Shown: one piece after another, positions 15,439 to 24,108 of the stretch
How positions within the stretch are numbered: position 1 is the first letter of the stretch
Layout of the letters: each line of letters starts with the position of its first letter
Source: an uncultured Ruminococcus sp.
GTDB taxonomy: Bacteria > Bacillota > Clostridia > Oscillospirales > Ruminococcaceae
Length of the DNA: 35,285 bases
Assembly: GCF_937915125.1 (NCBI RefSeq)
Contig: NZ_CALDMP010000091.1
Span: forward strand, 1-35,285
Reading direction: 5' to 3'
The notes under the pieces: model-generated
Database searches by the model: none
Told to the model about the DNA's origin: nothing
What the model saw: the letters and a program-made list of their open reading frames with translations, nothing else
Made by a program: the position numbers and the translations under genes

Positions 15439-18306
15439 TTATTGTGCAATCAGCATCTGCCGCATTAGGCACAGATCCAGGCCATTGATGATCCCATCCT
15501 GATATACATCGCCTGCTTTCCAATCTTTCAGACTGCCATTGCATAACAGCCACTTTTGCATCATAACAAGATCAGCCGTATTCAATATGCCATCACAATT
15601 CACATCACCTGCAACTTGTATGATGGGAGATTCTGTAGCAGTCGTTGTGGCGGTTATCGTTGTCGTTGTTGTAGTTGTAGTAGATGTTGTTGTACTTGTC
15701 GTTGTGGTAGTCACTGTTGTCATTGTGGTCACAGTGGTCGTAACTGGTTTTTCCTCTGTTACAAGACTCCATTTCTGACAAGCATGGTTTGTCGGCAGCC
15801 ACTGCTGTACATTTGCGCCGTTTTCCATAGCAGCGCTGCTCACCTCCACAAGACAAGCATTGTCTGAGGCGTGACTGCGTATGCTGTACGAACCATCAAG
15901 ATTTTTTGTAAAACGAAACAGTTGTGCACTGTCCGTTTTAGAATAGGCGGCGAGTGCGATATTTCCGCCGCATTCACCGCTCTCCGCTTTGAGTGCATAG
16001 CCCTCGTCTTGGAGCGAACGAATCCAATAATCATTACCTGTGCCAAAGGGTGTGAGCATCCACTTCTGACAATCTGCACCATTCTGTTCCCACTGGCGGA
16101 TATTCACATTTTCTTTCATTTCACTGTTGACAATATCCATGACCAGCTTTGAATTCGCATTCTGAAAAGTATAGATCACACTGGTGTCCATAGAACAACC
16201 GGGATCAGTTACCGATTCCAGAATCCAGTTCTGACAGCTTGCGCCGTTCAGTTCCCACTGCTGTACGTTTGCACCGGCAGTTTTGGAGCCATCTGCAACT
16301 TCAACAGCTGATTTTTCACCCGAAATTTTTGTACAGATATGATAGCTGCCGTCAGCATTTTGGGTGAGCATAAACTGTTGGTTGGCACCTCCGTTATATT
16401 GATAGATATCCAGATTGGTACCATTTTCAGTCTTTTTCCCGGCGACATCCAGCACATACGTGCCCCCGTCTCCCACTGCGGATGCAATATAATAATACCC
16501 TTCTCCTGCACTGTAAAACTTCCAGATATCATGTACAGATGTGCCGTCTGTTCCCCACTGCTGCACATTTGCGCCATTTTTCGCAGCTGCATCGGCTACC
16601 TGAAGATAGAGACCAGAGTTGACATTCTTAATCCGATAGGCAGCACCATCCATAAAGCTTGCAGCCACCGGTGCACTGGGTGCTTCTGTATAGCCTGCAC
16701 TGGGAATGCCTTTTGCAGAGAAGCGCAGATACATCATATTATTCTTGGAAGACTGACATCCGCTGTACGTGGTGCAGTAGGTTTTGGCATCTGCTGCAGA
16801 ACGTGCGGTATAGCTATAATTGTTCGCCGGACGCCAGGTGCAGTCTTCGGCATACCCCTCAATCGTCGTGCGCTCACAGCTGACAAATGTGGAGCCGGAT
16901 TCTGCATAAGAACCGGGATATTTCACTGTGTTCCAGTCGCAGATCACATTGCCACCATTTTCATAATAGCAGTTTTCTGCATAGATTTTCGAAGCAGTGT
17001 GCACCGTATATGCCATACTGAACATATTGACATAATTATTGAGTGAATGGAAATAGCCATAGCGCATCAAACCGGGACCACGCGTCAGCGTCTCGTGAAA
17101 TTGGTTCCCGATGAGAGACATACGCGGGAAATTGTTATAATTATTGTAGAACTTTTCATCATCTGCCGGATAACCCAGGATCAGACCGTATTCGTGCAGA
17201 CCGAAGGAGCTGTCTGAGACCGTACAATAATCTGCATCATAACAGCATGCAAGGAATTTGTCCCAGTCTTCCAGCCCCGTAGAAGCAGTATTATAATCGG
17301 CATGTCCGGTAAACGTGCAGTGGTCTACCCAGAGATTCTGACCGGAACCAAAATAAACTACAATGGAGTCATTGCCGTTCGATTCGGCATCATGCTGTAA
17401 ATCGAAATTCTTGATGATAATATTGTCCCCTGTACCGCTCTTGGACGATGTGCAGAACTGTACATTATACAGTGTATGTGCGGAGTAGCTGCCGATAATG
17501 GTCTTGTTGTTGTGCACATAGATTCTGCCGTCCGGGCAGTAATACCGTCCCGATGAGTCTGTTGTCAGACTTGTCACTTTGATATCCGCAGTCACAACAA
17601 TTGTATAAGGCGTATCAGACGTGGCATATTTCTTCAGATCATCAAAAGTAGAGACCTCCACCGTTTCCCCGAACAAACCGCCAATATCTGCGGCTTTGAT
17701 GTTGCCGGTATTGTCGTTCGAACAATAGCCTGCAAAGCCCTGCAACCCATCGGCATTCAAAAGCCAGAGCTGATTGTCTGCACCGGTATAGGACGAAAGC
17801 GTCATACCTGATGCGCCCTTCGTCAGCGCAAGAGATGGATCGGAATAGTTAACGATTTTATAATACAGATCATTTCCCAGATGGTCCGTTTTCACCGGGA
17901 TCACATACCAATGCTGGCACTGTGCCGATTCACTGCCATACATGATCACGCTTGTTCCTTCTGAAACGGTATAATGCAAAGGCGTCAAAAGACGACCGGA
18001 CTGTGCATTGACAAGTTTGAAAAAAGTACCAGTCGTGTTCGAGCCCACACGATCAAACCGCCAGGACGATGAAAGATCACTGCCAAGCGGCTGTACGCTC
18101 ACTGCTGCACCGTCGGCACTTCCCTCCTCGGTCAGCACTTTTGCATTGTCTTTGGATGCAATGTTCATCAGTTGTACCGGATAGTCCACAGATGCTGCCG
18201 ATACCGGAACTGTGACACCGCCATTACTGAACATAGGAAGCAGCCATGCGACAAGTATGGCAAACGATAAGATAACCGCCCACCATATACAATTGATTTT
18301 CTTCAT
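15439..18306 (-). CDS. Secreted modular pectate lyase (PL1) with CBM13 domains and dockerin
   Basis: This 955-residue extracellular enzyme should cleave pectin or polygalacturonate by beta-elimination. The signal peptide is residues 1-38 (cut near VSAA). A ricin-B-like CBM13 module follows at about 42-184. The PL1 beta-helix spans about 195-540, with the family motif WVDH at 326-329 and the RGPGLMRYGYFHSLNNY segment (409-425) carrying the conserved RxP...R arginines. Two further CBM13 modules lie at about 553-700 and 708-850, each with NVQQW or NIRQW repeats. After a Thr linker (856-891) comes a type I dockerin (about 900-952) with two Ca-binding repeats, GDVNCDGILNTADLVMMQ and GDVYQDGIINGLDLCLMR, implying anchoring to a cohesin-bearing scaffold. 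The RBS is AAGGAGG. The start is fixed by the signal peptide. It is a single-gene unit and no scaffoldin is in the window. Confidence 0.92.
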   Translation of the reverse strand: MKKINCIWWAVILSFAILVAWLLPMFSNGGVTVPVSAASVDYPVQLMNIASKDNAKVLTEEGSADGAAVSVQPLGSDLSSSWRFDRVGSNTTGTFFKLVNAQSGRLLTPLHYTVSEGTSVIMYGSESAQCQHWYVIPVKTDHLGNDLYYKIVNYSDPSLALTKGASGMTLSSYTGADNQLWLLNADGLQGFAGYCSNDNTGNIKAADIGGLFGETVEVSTFDDLKKYATSDTPYTIVVTADIKVTSLTTDSSGRYYCPDGRIYVHNNKTIIGSYSAHTLYNVQFCTSSKSGTGDNIIIKNFDLQHDAESNGNDSIVVYFGSGQNLWVDHCTFTGHADYNTASTGLEDWDKFLACCYDADYCTVSDSSFGLHEYGLILGYPADDEKFYNNYNNFPRMSLIGNQFHETLTRGPGLMRYGYFHSLNNYVNMFSMAYTVHTASKIYAENCYYENGGNVICDWNTVKYPGSYAESGSTFVSCERTTIEGYAEDCTWRPANNYSYTARSAADAKTYCTTYSGCQSSKNNMMYLRFSAKGIPSAGYTEAPSAPVAASFMDGAAYRIKNVNSGLYLQVADAAAKNGANVQQWGTDGTSVHDIWKFYSAGEGYYYIASAVGDGGTYVLDVAGKKTENGTNLDIYQYNGGANQQFMLTQNADGSYHICTKISGEKSAVEVADGSKTAGANVQQWELNGASCQNWILESVTDPGCSMDTSVIYTFQNANSKLVMDIVNSEMKENVNIRQWEQNGADCQKWMLTPFGTGNDYWIRSLQDEGYALKAESGECGGNIALAAYSKTDSAQLFRFTKNLDGSYSIRSHASDNACLVEVSSAAMENGANVQQWLPTNHACQKWSLVTEEKPVTTTVTTMTTVTTTTTSTTTSTTTTTTTTITATTTATESPIIQVAGDVNCDGILNTADLVMMQKWLLCNGSLKDWKAGDVYQDGIINGLDLCLMRQMLIAQ
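15634..15741 (-). repeat. Low-complexity tract encoding the Thr-rich linker
   Basis: On the minus strand this is 36 codons, nearly all ACN (Thr) with a few Val, Ser, Ile, Met and Ala. It links the last CBM13 module to the dockerin. Linkers of this type are common in Ruminococcus cellulosomal enzymes and are often glycosylated. The tract is prone to slippage, so its length may vary between strains. Confidence 0.9.
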
Positions 18307-18492
18307 GATTGTTTTCCTCCTTAAACGTATTACCCGTTTTTATGCCTGTCAGAAACAATAATATATTTCGTAATATTTCATAAAATTCCATCAACAAGCA
18401 TCTTTTTTTTCAATTATATCACAAACGCCAGTAAAATACAAGCATTTTTTCAAGGGATGCCTCTAAAGGGTGCCTTTTAATGAGATAAAAAT

Positions 18493-18531
18493 AAAACATG
18501 GCTGGCAGGTTGTTTCTGTCAGCCATGTTTT
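18493..18531. terminator. Hairpin upstream of the pectate lyase gene
   Basis: AAAACATGGCTGGCAG pairs with CTGTCAGCCATGTTTT with one mismatch and a 7-base loop. The A- and T-runs at the stem ends would allow termination in either direction. It lies in the 427-bp divergent gap 18307-18733, which also holds a repeat copy and the promoter of the following gene. Confidence 0.55.
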
Positions 18532-18536
18532 GTTAG

Positions 18537-18606
18537 GGCAATACCGCAAAAAGATTGTGCGTCATATGCTTGCAAAGCCGATAGGCGGTCTTTGTGCGGT
18601 GTTGCC
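18537..18606. repeat. 70-bp copy of the GGCAATACCGCACAAAG palindrome
   Basis: GGCAATACCGCAAAAAG (one change) and CTTTGTGCGGTGTTGCC bound a shortened interior that keeps ATTGTGCGTCA and ATATGCTTGCAAAGCC, both recognisable from the 172-bp copies. It is flanked by TTAG at the left and TTAG at the right, consistent with insertion at TA or TTA. Confidence 0.85.
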
Positions 18607-18658
18607 TTAGGGTTTGGGGGCACATAGCCCCTTCCCTTTCAGGAAATGCAAATGGTCA

Positions 18659-18687
18659 TTGAAAAAATAATGGTTATGTGGTATAAT
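18659..18687 (+). promoter_or_regulatory. Promoter of the CCA-adding enzyme gene
   Basis: TTGAAA (18659-18664), a 17-bp spacer and TATAAT (18682-18687) lie about 45 bp upstream of the ATG at 18734. Confidence 0.75.
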
Positions 18688-18733
18688 ACTTTAAAGACGA
18701 TAAGAGAACATCAGACGAAAGGTTGGTGAGGCT

Positions 18734-20095
18734 ATGACAGATATAGAAGCCGCAAGGGCGATCGCCGAAAAAGTGGCTGAACTGGGTGGAACGGTGTATT
18801 TTGTGGGTGGTTATGTCAGGGACAAGCTTCTCAAGCTGGAAAACAAGGACATCGACATTGAAATTCATAGCATCCCTGTTGCGGCGCTGGAGCAAATACT
18901 TGATTCTATGGGCGAGTGCATCAAAATCGGGAAAAGCTTCGGGATCTATGGCTTAAAGGGGTATTCCCTTGACATTGCCCTGCCACGAACGGAAAGACGC
19001 ACCGGAACTGGACACAGGGATTTTGCAGTGACTTCTGACCCTTTTATGGGGACTTATGAGGCGGCAAGACGCAGAGATTTTACCATCAATGCCCTGATGG
19101 AGAACGTCCTCACAGGCGAGATCACCGACCACTTCGGCGGTCTGGCGGATTTGCAAAAAGAGTTACTCCGTCACATTGATGATACCACATTCGCAGAGGA
19201 TCCCCTGCGAGTACTCAGAGCGGCGCAATTTGCCGCAAGATTCCATTTTACAATTGCTGCGGAAACGGCTGAACTTTGCAAAAGCATTGATTTGTCATCC
19301 CTTTCCAAAGAACGTGTCATGCTGGAAATGGAAAAGGCACTGCTGAAATCATACAAGCCCTCTGTATTCTTTGCGAAGCTGCGAACCATGGAACAATTGG
19401 GGTATTGGTTTCCCGAACTGCAAGCCCTGATCGGACTGCCCCAGAATCGGGAGCACCACCGTGAAGGTGACACATGGACGCATACCATGATGGTACTGGA
19501 CGAGGCTGCGAAAAGACGAAATATTGTGCGGTATCCCCTGGGATTTATGCTGTCTGCCCTGTGCCATGATTTCGGCAAGGCGGCCTGCACTACAGAGATT
19601 GACGGCGTGATTCACTCCTACGGTCATGAAACAGAGGGACTGCCATTGGTTCAGCAGTTCCTCCACCGTATCACATCGGAAACGAAACTGATGCAGTATG
19701 TCCTGAATATGACAGAGCTGCACATGCAGCCGAATATTATGGCAAGTGCAAGGTCACGGTTGAAATCTACCAATAAGCTGTTAGACCGGGCTGTGGAGCC
19801 ATTTGACCTAATACAGCTGAGCATCTGCGACGGTCTGGGGAAAATCCCTCAGCGCAACGATACAGAGGAATTTCTCATGCAGCGTTATGAGAAGTTCATG
19901 GATATTATGGCAAAGCCCTATGTCATGGGCAAAGACCTGGTTGAGGCAGGACTCAAGCCCTGTCAGCAGTTTTCGGATATCCTGACGTATGCCCACAAGC
20001 TGCGGCTGGCAGGTTTTGATAAGGAGAATACACTCCGGCAGAGCCTTGCTTATGCCAGAAAGGTGTTAAAGGTGAACACAGATGAAACTGGATGA
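18734..20095 (+). CDS. cca: tRNA nucleotidyltransferase (CCA-adding) with HD domain
   Basis: A 453-residue class II nucleotidyltransferase, predicted to add or repair the CCA end of tRNAs from CTP and ATP. The head domain has GGYVRD (residues 25-30), the catalytic pair Asp39 and Asp41 in NKDIDIE, and RRRDFTINAL, the motif for template-independent base selection. The neck region contains EDPLRVLRAAQFAARF. An HD phosphohydrolase-like domain (about 245-370) has DTWTHTMMVLDEA and LCHDFGK. Family members may instead be poly(A) polymerases or A-adding enzymes; the sequence alone does not settle this. The stop overlaps a possible ATG (20082) of a lost downstream gene. Confidence 0.88.
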   Translation: MTDIEAARAIAEKVAELGGTVYFVGGYVRDKLLKLENKDIDIEIHSIPVAALEQILDSMGECIKIGKSFGIYGLKGYSLDIALPRTERRTGTGHRDFAVTSDPFMGTYEAARRRDFTINALMENVLTGEITDHFGGLADLQKELLRHIDDTTFAEDPLRVLRAAQFAARFHFTIAAETAELCKSIDLSSLSKERVMLEMEKALLKSYKPSVFFAKLRTMEQLGYWFPELQALIGLPQNREHHREGDTWTHTMMVLDEAAKRRNIVRYPLGFMLSALCHDFGKAACTTEIDGVIHSYGHETEGLPLVQQFLHRITSETKLMQYVLNMTELHMQPNIMASARSRLKSTNKLLDRAVEPFDLIQLSICDGLGKIPQRNDTEEFLMQRYEKFMDIMAKPYVMGKDLVEAGLKPCQQFSDILTYAHKLRLAGFDKENTLRQSLAYARKVLKVNTDETG

Positions 20096-20118
20096 GCGAG
20101 AGTCGTACCTGGAACGAT

Positions 20119-20673
20119 TTAAACCAGATTCAAAAAGTCGACAGCTTTCTTTAATTCAGTCTGTACTCTCTCATCCTTTTCAGCAGGAACACGGTCTGTG
20201 TTATGACTGCAAATCAAAGGATAAATCTGATGCACATTCATATAATGGAGCAGACAAACCGCCGTTTCATATGCTTTTTGCGGATTCCCAGAACCGCCGC
20301 CTGCCAGTAAAACAACACCTTTTTTTCGCTTCAGCTGCGGCTTTTTGTGCAAAAACTGTCTTGCTGAAAAATATAGCTGCAGCCGACTGCCCAGATCAAG
20401 CAATTTTCCCGTTAATTCCGAAAAATAAATGGGTGATGCAATGATAACATTATCACATGTCTCGAGATAACAGTAAATCTCCTGCATCTCGTCGTCTATC
20501 ATGCATTCGTATTGTTCCCTGCATTTACGGCAATCCACACAAGGCGAGATATTTGCCGTATAGGCATTGACGATTATGTATTCTCCGTGCAGTTCTTCTA
20601 CCAGCTTTCCAATAAGAAAGGCAGTATCACCGTTTTTCCTGGGAGAGCCATTGAGAATCAGTGTTTTAATCAT
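20119..20673 (-). CDS. Iron-sulfur flavoprotein / NADPH-dependent FMN reductase family
   Basis: A 184-residue flavodoxin-fold protein. The N-terminal NGSPRKNGDTAFL (residues 7-19) is the FMN phosphate loop. SPCVDCRKCREQYECMIDDEM (about 43-63) has the closely spaced cysteines of iron-sulfur flavoproteins, suggesting an Fe-S cluster next to FMN. ASPIYFSELTGKL (about 80-92) is the second flavin-contact motif. It probably carries out electron transfer or quinone/FMN reduction in the anaerobic cytoplasm; the partner is unknown. The start at 20673 is set by GGAG 8 bases upstream and by the Rossmann-like MIKTLILNGSPR; the frame opens further upstream into the neighbouring palindrome. It stands alone, convergent with the nucleotidyltransferase gene. 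Confidence 0.87.
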   Translation of the reverse strand: MIKTLILNGSPRKNGDTAFLIGKLVEELHGEYIIVNAYTANISPCVDCRKCREQYECMIDDEMQEIYCYLETCDNVIIASPIYFSELTGKLLDLGSRLQLYFSARQFLHKKPQLKRKKGVVLLAGGGSGNPQKAYETAVCLLHYMNVHQIYPLICSHNTDRVPAEKDERVQTELKKAVDFLNLV

Positions 20674-20727
20674 AATTGTACTCCATTTTATTTTGCAAAT
20701 GGTATAAAAGTTCCGAAAGATATTTTG

Positions 20728-20899
20728 GGCAATACCGCACAAAGATTGTGCGTCAGATGTGCAGTCAGATTTTTCGTCAGATGAAACAAAAAGCGGAGTG
20801 AATACTTTGTGTATTCACGAGCATTTTTGTGAAATATGACGGAAAATTTGCAAGCATATGACGTGCAAAGCCATCAGGCGCTCTTTGTGCGGTGTTGCC
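20728..20899. mobile_element. 172-bp palindromic element, full-length copy A
   Basis: The ends are 17-bp inverted repeats: GGCAATACCGCACAAAG at the left and CTTTGTGCGGTGTTGCC at the right. The interior is also symmetrical, with CGTCAGAT near the left and ATATGACG near the right, and a central hairpin GTGAATAC/GTATTCAC. It is about 95% identical by eye (nine differences) to copy B at 31203-31374 and has the same length. It has no coding capacity. It sits between the flavoprotein and AraC genes, 55 bp upstream of the flavoprotein start. Confidence 0.88.
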
Positions 20900-20910
20900 T
20901 TACACAATTC

Positions 20911-21783
20911 TCACTTCTGAGACTCTACAAATCTTTTCCTGTACTCCGTGGGCGAACATCCGGCGATCTTCCGGAATTGTCGGTTGAAATTAGAAAGATT
21001 CCGAAATCCGCAGTCAAAGGCAACCTCTAACACATTCTTTCGGGTGCTGATCAGTGCCTTGCATACCTGATTGATACGGAAATGAGAAATATACTCCACT
21101 GCGCTGAATCCCACATGTTTCTGAAATTGATTCATAAAATAGCTTTCGCTCAGATGAACCGCAGTTGCAAGCTGTCTGATGGTAATGATTTCCCGGTAAT
21201 GGGCTGCGATATATTCCAGGGCAGGACGAATGATTTCCCCCGTGTCGCAGAGATCTGTCTCCATTTCCGCCTCCGTTTCCAGAAGCCAGAAAAGCCGTAT
21301 CAGTTCGCTTCGCATGAGCATGTCCAACTGAGGTGAATCTCCTTTTGCGCAGGAAAAAATATGATCCATGATCTGTTCAAGTTCCATATAATAGTAATGA
21401 TCCGGCGTAATATGCATCTGCACCCGCATACCGCCGTTCAGCAAGGGATTGATGCATTCACGGATATATCGGTCGGAATCAGACCCGCCGAAAATTTCAT
21501 GGCTGAAAACAAGGGTATCATACATTTGTCTTGTGTTGGCGCACGGATAGATCGAGTGCATGACATTGGGCTGGGTGATAATGATATCACCTGCGGCAGA
21601 AGTGAATTTTTCCTCACCGCAAATGAATTCAGCCGACCCTTCCCGGATAAAGTTGATCTCAAACTCGTTGTGCCAGTGCATGGGAACACAATTGAAATGG
21701 TCTGGAATCACACATTGGTAATAGCTGTAAGGCTTGATTTCCGAGCTGTGAATGCGGTTTTCTCTGGAGCCCTTCTGATGCAT
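20911..21783 (-). CDS. AraC-family regulator with cupin sensor domain
   Basis: A 290-residue regulator. The N-terminal half is an AraC-type cupin, with MHWHNEFEINFIREGSAEF (about 35-53) and the metal-site-like GDIIITQPNVMHSIYP. The C-terminal double helix-turn-helix (about 185-287) has ITIRQLATAVHLSESYFMNQF and the closing NLSNFNRQFRKIAGCSPTEY. The ATG at 21783 was chosen because GGGAGGTG precedes it by 7 bases; a TTG at 21798 is possible but lies within the Shine-Dalgarno region. It is divergent from the GH31 alpha-glucosidase gene, so activation of that gene by an alpha-glucoside is the natural guess. Confidence 0.88.
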   Translation of the reverse strand: MHQKGSRENRIHSSEIKPYSYYQCVIPDHFNCVPMHWHNEFEINFIREGSAEFICGEEKFTSAAGDIIITQPNVMHSIYPCANTRQMYDTLVFSHEIFGGSDSDRYIRECINPLLNGGMRVQMHITPDHYYYMELEQIMDHIFSCAKGDSPQLDMLMRSELIRLFWLLETEAEMETDLCDTGEIIRPALEYIAAHYREIITIRQLATAVHLSESYFMNQFQKHVGFSAVEYISHFRINQVCKALISTRKNVLEVAFDCGFRNLSNFNRQFRKIAGCSPTEYRKRFVESQK

Positions 21784-21913
21784 AAGCGCACCTCCCAAAA
21801 AAATAGGATCGTATCAGAATATCGTAGAATATCAATAGATTTCAACGTTGTTTTGTAGTATTATATCATATAGAAGAATAAATTGCAATGGACTTTTGAA
21901 AGGAAGTGCTGTT

Positions 21914-23893
21914 ATGATAAAAAAATATGTTTATGGGAACCCCTTCCCCACCGATGCGGTTGTCATGGAAATCGAACCATCTGCGGACAAGCTGCCGTTT
22001 TTTGAAACCGATAATCAAGGCGGATTCACCTATTCTCTTTCCGAGGACGACATTGTTTACGGTCTGGGCGAACAGATCCGTGGAATGAACAAGAGAGGCT
22101 GGCAGTATGTCAGCTGGAATTATGACAATCCCAACCACCATGAAGATACCCGTTCCCTTTACGGTGCGCATAATTTTATCCTCGTTTGCGGTGAAGTAAC
22201 ATTCGGTGCATTTTTCGATTATGCAGGAAAAATGGAATTTGACATCGGTTACACCCATAGAGACCGGATGCAGATCAAAGCCGCAAAAAATGACCTTGCT
22301 GTGTATATCATCACAGGCGAAAACGAAAAGGATATTGTCAAGCAATTTCGGAAGATCATCGGCAGGAGTTATATTCCCCCATTCTGGGCATTCGGCTATG
22401 GTCAGAGCCGCTGGGGATACAAGAATGAACAGGATATCCGTGCTGTGGCAGAGCAGTACAAAGCGGCAGGCATTCCCCTTGACAGTATCTATCTGGACAT
22501 TGACTATATGGAACGCTATAAGGATTTTACCGTTGACAAGGAACGTTTCCCGGATCTGAAAGTCCTTGCAGAGGATATGAAAGCGCAGGGAATCCATCTT
22601 GTTCCCATTATTGACGCGGGCGTGAAAATTGAGCAAGGCTATGATGTCTACGAGGAAGGCGTGCAGAATAATTACTTCTGCAAGAATGGAGACGGCGGTG
22701 ATTTCGTCGGCGCAGTATGGCCGGGTCGAGTACATTTCCCCGACTTTTTACAACCCGAAGCGAGAAAATGGTTTGGCGAAAAATATGCCGTCCTGACAAG
22801 AATGGGCATCGACGGCTTCTGGAATGATATGAACGAGCCTGCCATTTTCTACACTGAGGACAGACTTGCAGACACTTGCGCAGAAATCGAAAAACTCACT
22901 GCGGGAAATATGGGCATCAACGAGTATTTCAAATTCACAGGAATGGTCGCAGGACTGAACGGAAATATGGGAGATTACGACAAATTCTACCACAACGTAA
23001 ATGGTCAGATGGTAAAGCACAGCGATGTCCACAATCTCTACGGCATGAACATGACACGTTCTGCCTTTGAGGCATTGCAGGAGATCTGCCCCGAAAAGCG
23101 TACATTATTTTTCTCCCGGTCGTCCTATATCGGCGCACACCGCTACGGCGGCATCTGGCAGGGTGACAACAAATCCTGGTGGTCCCACATTCTCCAGTCC
23201 ATGCAGCAGCTCCCGGCGCTGAATATGGCAGGTTTCCTCTTCACCGGTTCGGATACAGGAGGATTCGGCTGCGATACCACCGAAGATCTCATGCTCCGCT
23301 GGCTGCAATATTCCCTCTTCACACCTCTGTTCCGCAATCACGCCGCAGACGGTACTCGTGAACAAGAGCTTTACCGCTTTGACAATGTCAATGCTGCCGC
23401 TGAGATGATCAAAATTCGCTACAGCCTGATTCCATATCTGTACAGTGAGTTCTTGAAAGCAGCACTGCATGATGAGATGATGTTCAAGCCCTTAGCGTTC
23501 GACTTCGCCGAAGATCCTATGGCAAAGCAGGTGGAGGATCAGCTTCTCCTTGGCAATGAGCTGATGATTGCTCCCATTTACAAGCAAAACGCCCAGGGAC
23601 GGTATGTTTATCTGCCTGAGGAAATGATGCTGGTACGGATGAGATCTTACAATAATTATCAAACGGAGATTCTGCCCCGGGGGCATCATTATATTGACAT
23701 TGCGCTGGACGAACTGGTTTTCTTTATCCGGCATCAAAAGGCGATTCCCTTCGCCAAACCCGCAGAAAACACTGCAAAAACAGACATGCATTCACTCCGG
23801 CTTCTGGGTTATCCCCACAGTTCCTATATGATGTATTGGGATAATGGTTTTTCCCCTGATCCTGAAGACAGCCTTACTATTTCAACATTATAA
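21914..23893 (+). CDS. GH31 alpha-glucosidase
   Basis: A 659-residue intracellular family 31 hydrolase (no signal peptide). The catalytic nucleophile is Asp305 in GFWNDMNEPA and the acid/base is Asp418 in WQGDNKSWW. DIDYMERYKDFTVD (195-208) and the C-terminal TGSDTGGFG (444-452) are further family landmarks. The N-terminal region (1-150) is the usual beta-sandwich. It likely releases glucose from alpha-1,4 or alpha-1,6 gluco-oligosaccharides; the length is close to that of the Blautia obeum (Ruminococcus obeum) enzyme that favours isomaltose. Other GH31 activities such as alpha-xylosidase cannot be excluded. The start at 21914 has AAAGGAAG upstream. It is divergent from an AraC regulator. Confidence 0.9.
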   Translation: MIKKYVYGNPFPTDAVVMEIEPSADKLPFFETDNQGGFTYSLSEDDIVYGLGEQIRGMNKRGWQYVSWNYDNPNHHEDTRSLYGAHNFILVCGEVTFGAFFDYAGKMEFDIGYTHRDRMQIKAAKNDLAVYIITGENEKDIVKQFRKIIGRSYIPPFWAFGYGQSRWGYKNEQDIRAVAEQYKAAGIPLDSIYLDIDYMERYKDFTVDKERFPDLKVLAEDMKAQGIHLVPIIDAGVKIEQGYDVYEEGVQNNYFCKNGDGGDFVGAVWPGRVHFPDFLQPEARKWFGEKYAVLTRMGIDGFWNDMNEPAIFYTEDRLADTCAEIEKLTAGNMGINEYFKFTGMVAGLNGNMGDYDKFYHNVNGQMVKHSDVHNLYGMNMTRSAFEALQEICPEKRTLFFSRSSYIGAHRYGGIWQGDNKSWWSHILQSMQQLPALNMAGFLFTGSDTGGFGCDTTEDLMLRWLQYSLFTPLFRNHAADGTREQELYRFDNVNAAAEMIKIRYSLIPYLYSEFLKAALHDEMMFKPLAFDFAEDPMAKQVEDQLLLGNELMIAPIYKQNAQGRYVYLPEEMMLVRMRSYNNYQTEILPRGHHYIDIALDELVFFIRHQKAIPFAKPAENTAKTDMHSLRLLGYPHSSYMMYWDNGFSPDPEDSLTISTL

Positions 23894-23931
23894 TCAGTGA
23901 TTCCTTATTCTTCATAAGAAATGAGACTTAA

Positions 23932-23971
23932 AGAGCTGCTGCACTTTTTCGTTGGTGCAACAGCCCTTTTT
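23932..23971 (+). terminator. Intrinsic terminator after the GH31 gene
   Basis: AGAGCTGCTGCAC pairs imperfectly with GTGCAACAGCCC, followed by five Ts. The motif resembles the terminator at 14751-14796. The gap to the converging gene (23894-24108) holds nothing else firm. Confidence 0.7.
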
Positions 23972-24108
23972 ATTTCTATTCTTGCTATTTTCTCCAGCAT
24001 TCAGCGGAAGTACAATAGTGTTGATTTCAAAAAATCTGTGAGCAGTGTTGCCCCAGATTGCACAGAAACTGTCTCTTGATTATTATACTGTAATAGTGCA
24101 ATAGAGGT

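Noticed and set aside
15634..15741. Trinucleotide-rich tract that looks at first like a microsatellite or CRISPR-like repeat
   Set aside because: It is in frame within the pectate lyase gene and encodes its Thr linker; no spacer structure exists.
18457..18480. GGATGCCTCTAAAGGGTGCC resembling the ends of the 162-bp element
   Set aside because: Too short and degenerate to call a copy; mentioned only as a possible relic.
21841..21868. Possible promoter for the GH31 gene (TTCAAC, 17 bp, TATCAT)
   Set aside because: Both boxes are weak matches and an AraC-activated promoter need not show a consensus -35, so I did not list it as a feature.
24034..24055. Bases CAGTGTTGCCCC resembling the right end of the palindromic repeat
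   Set aside because: Only about eight bases agree and no partner end is nearby; chance similarity cannot be excluded.
24068..24105. Inverted ATTGCAC and GTGCAAT near the end of the phosphonate cluster as a terminator
   Set aside because: The loop is about 28 bases, the stem only 7-8 bp, and no T-run follows.
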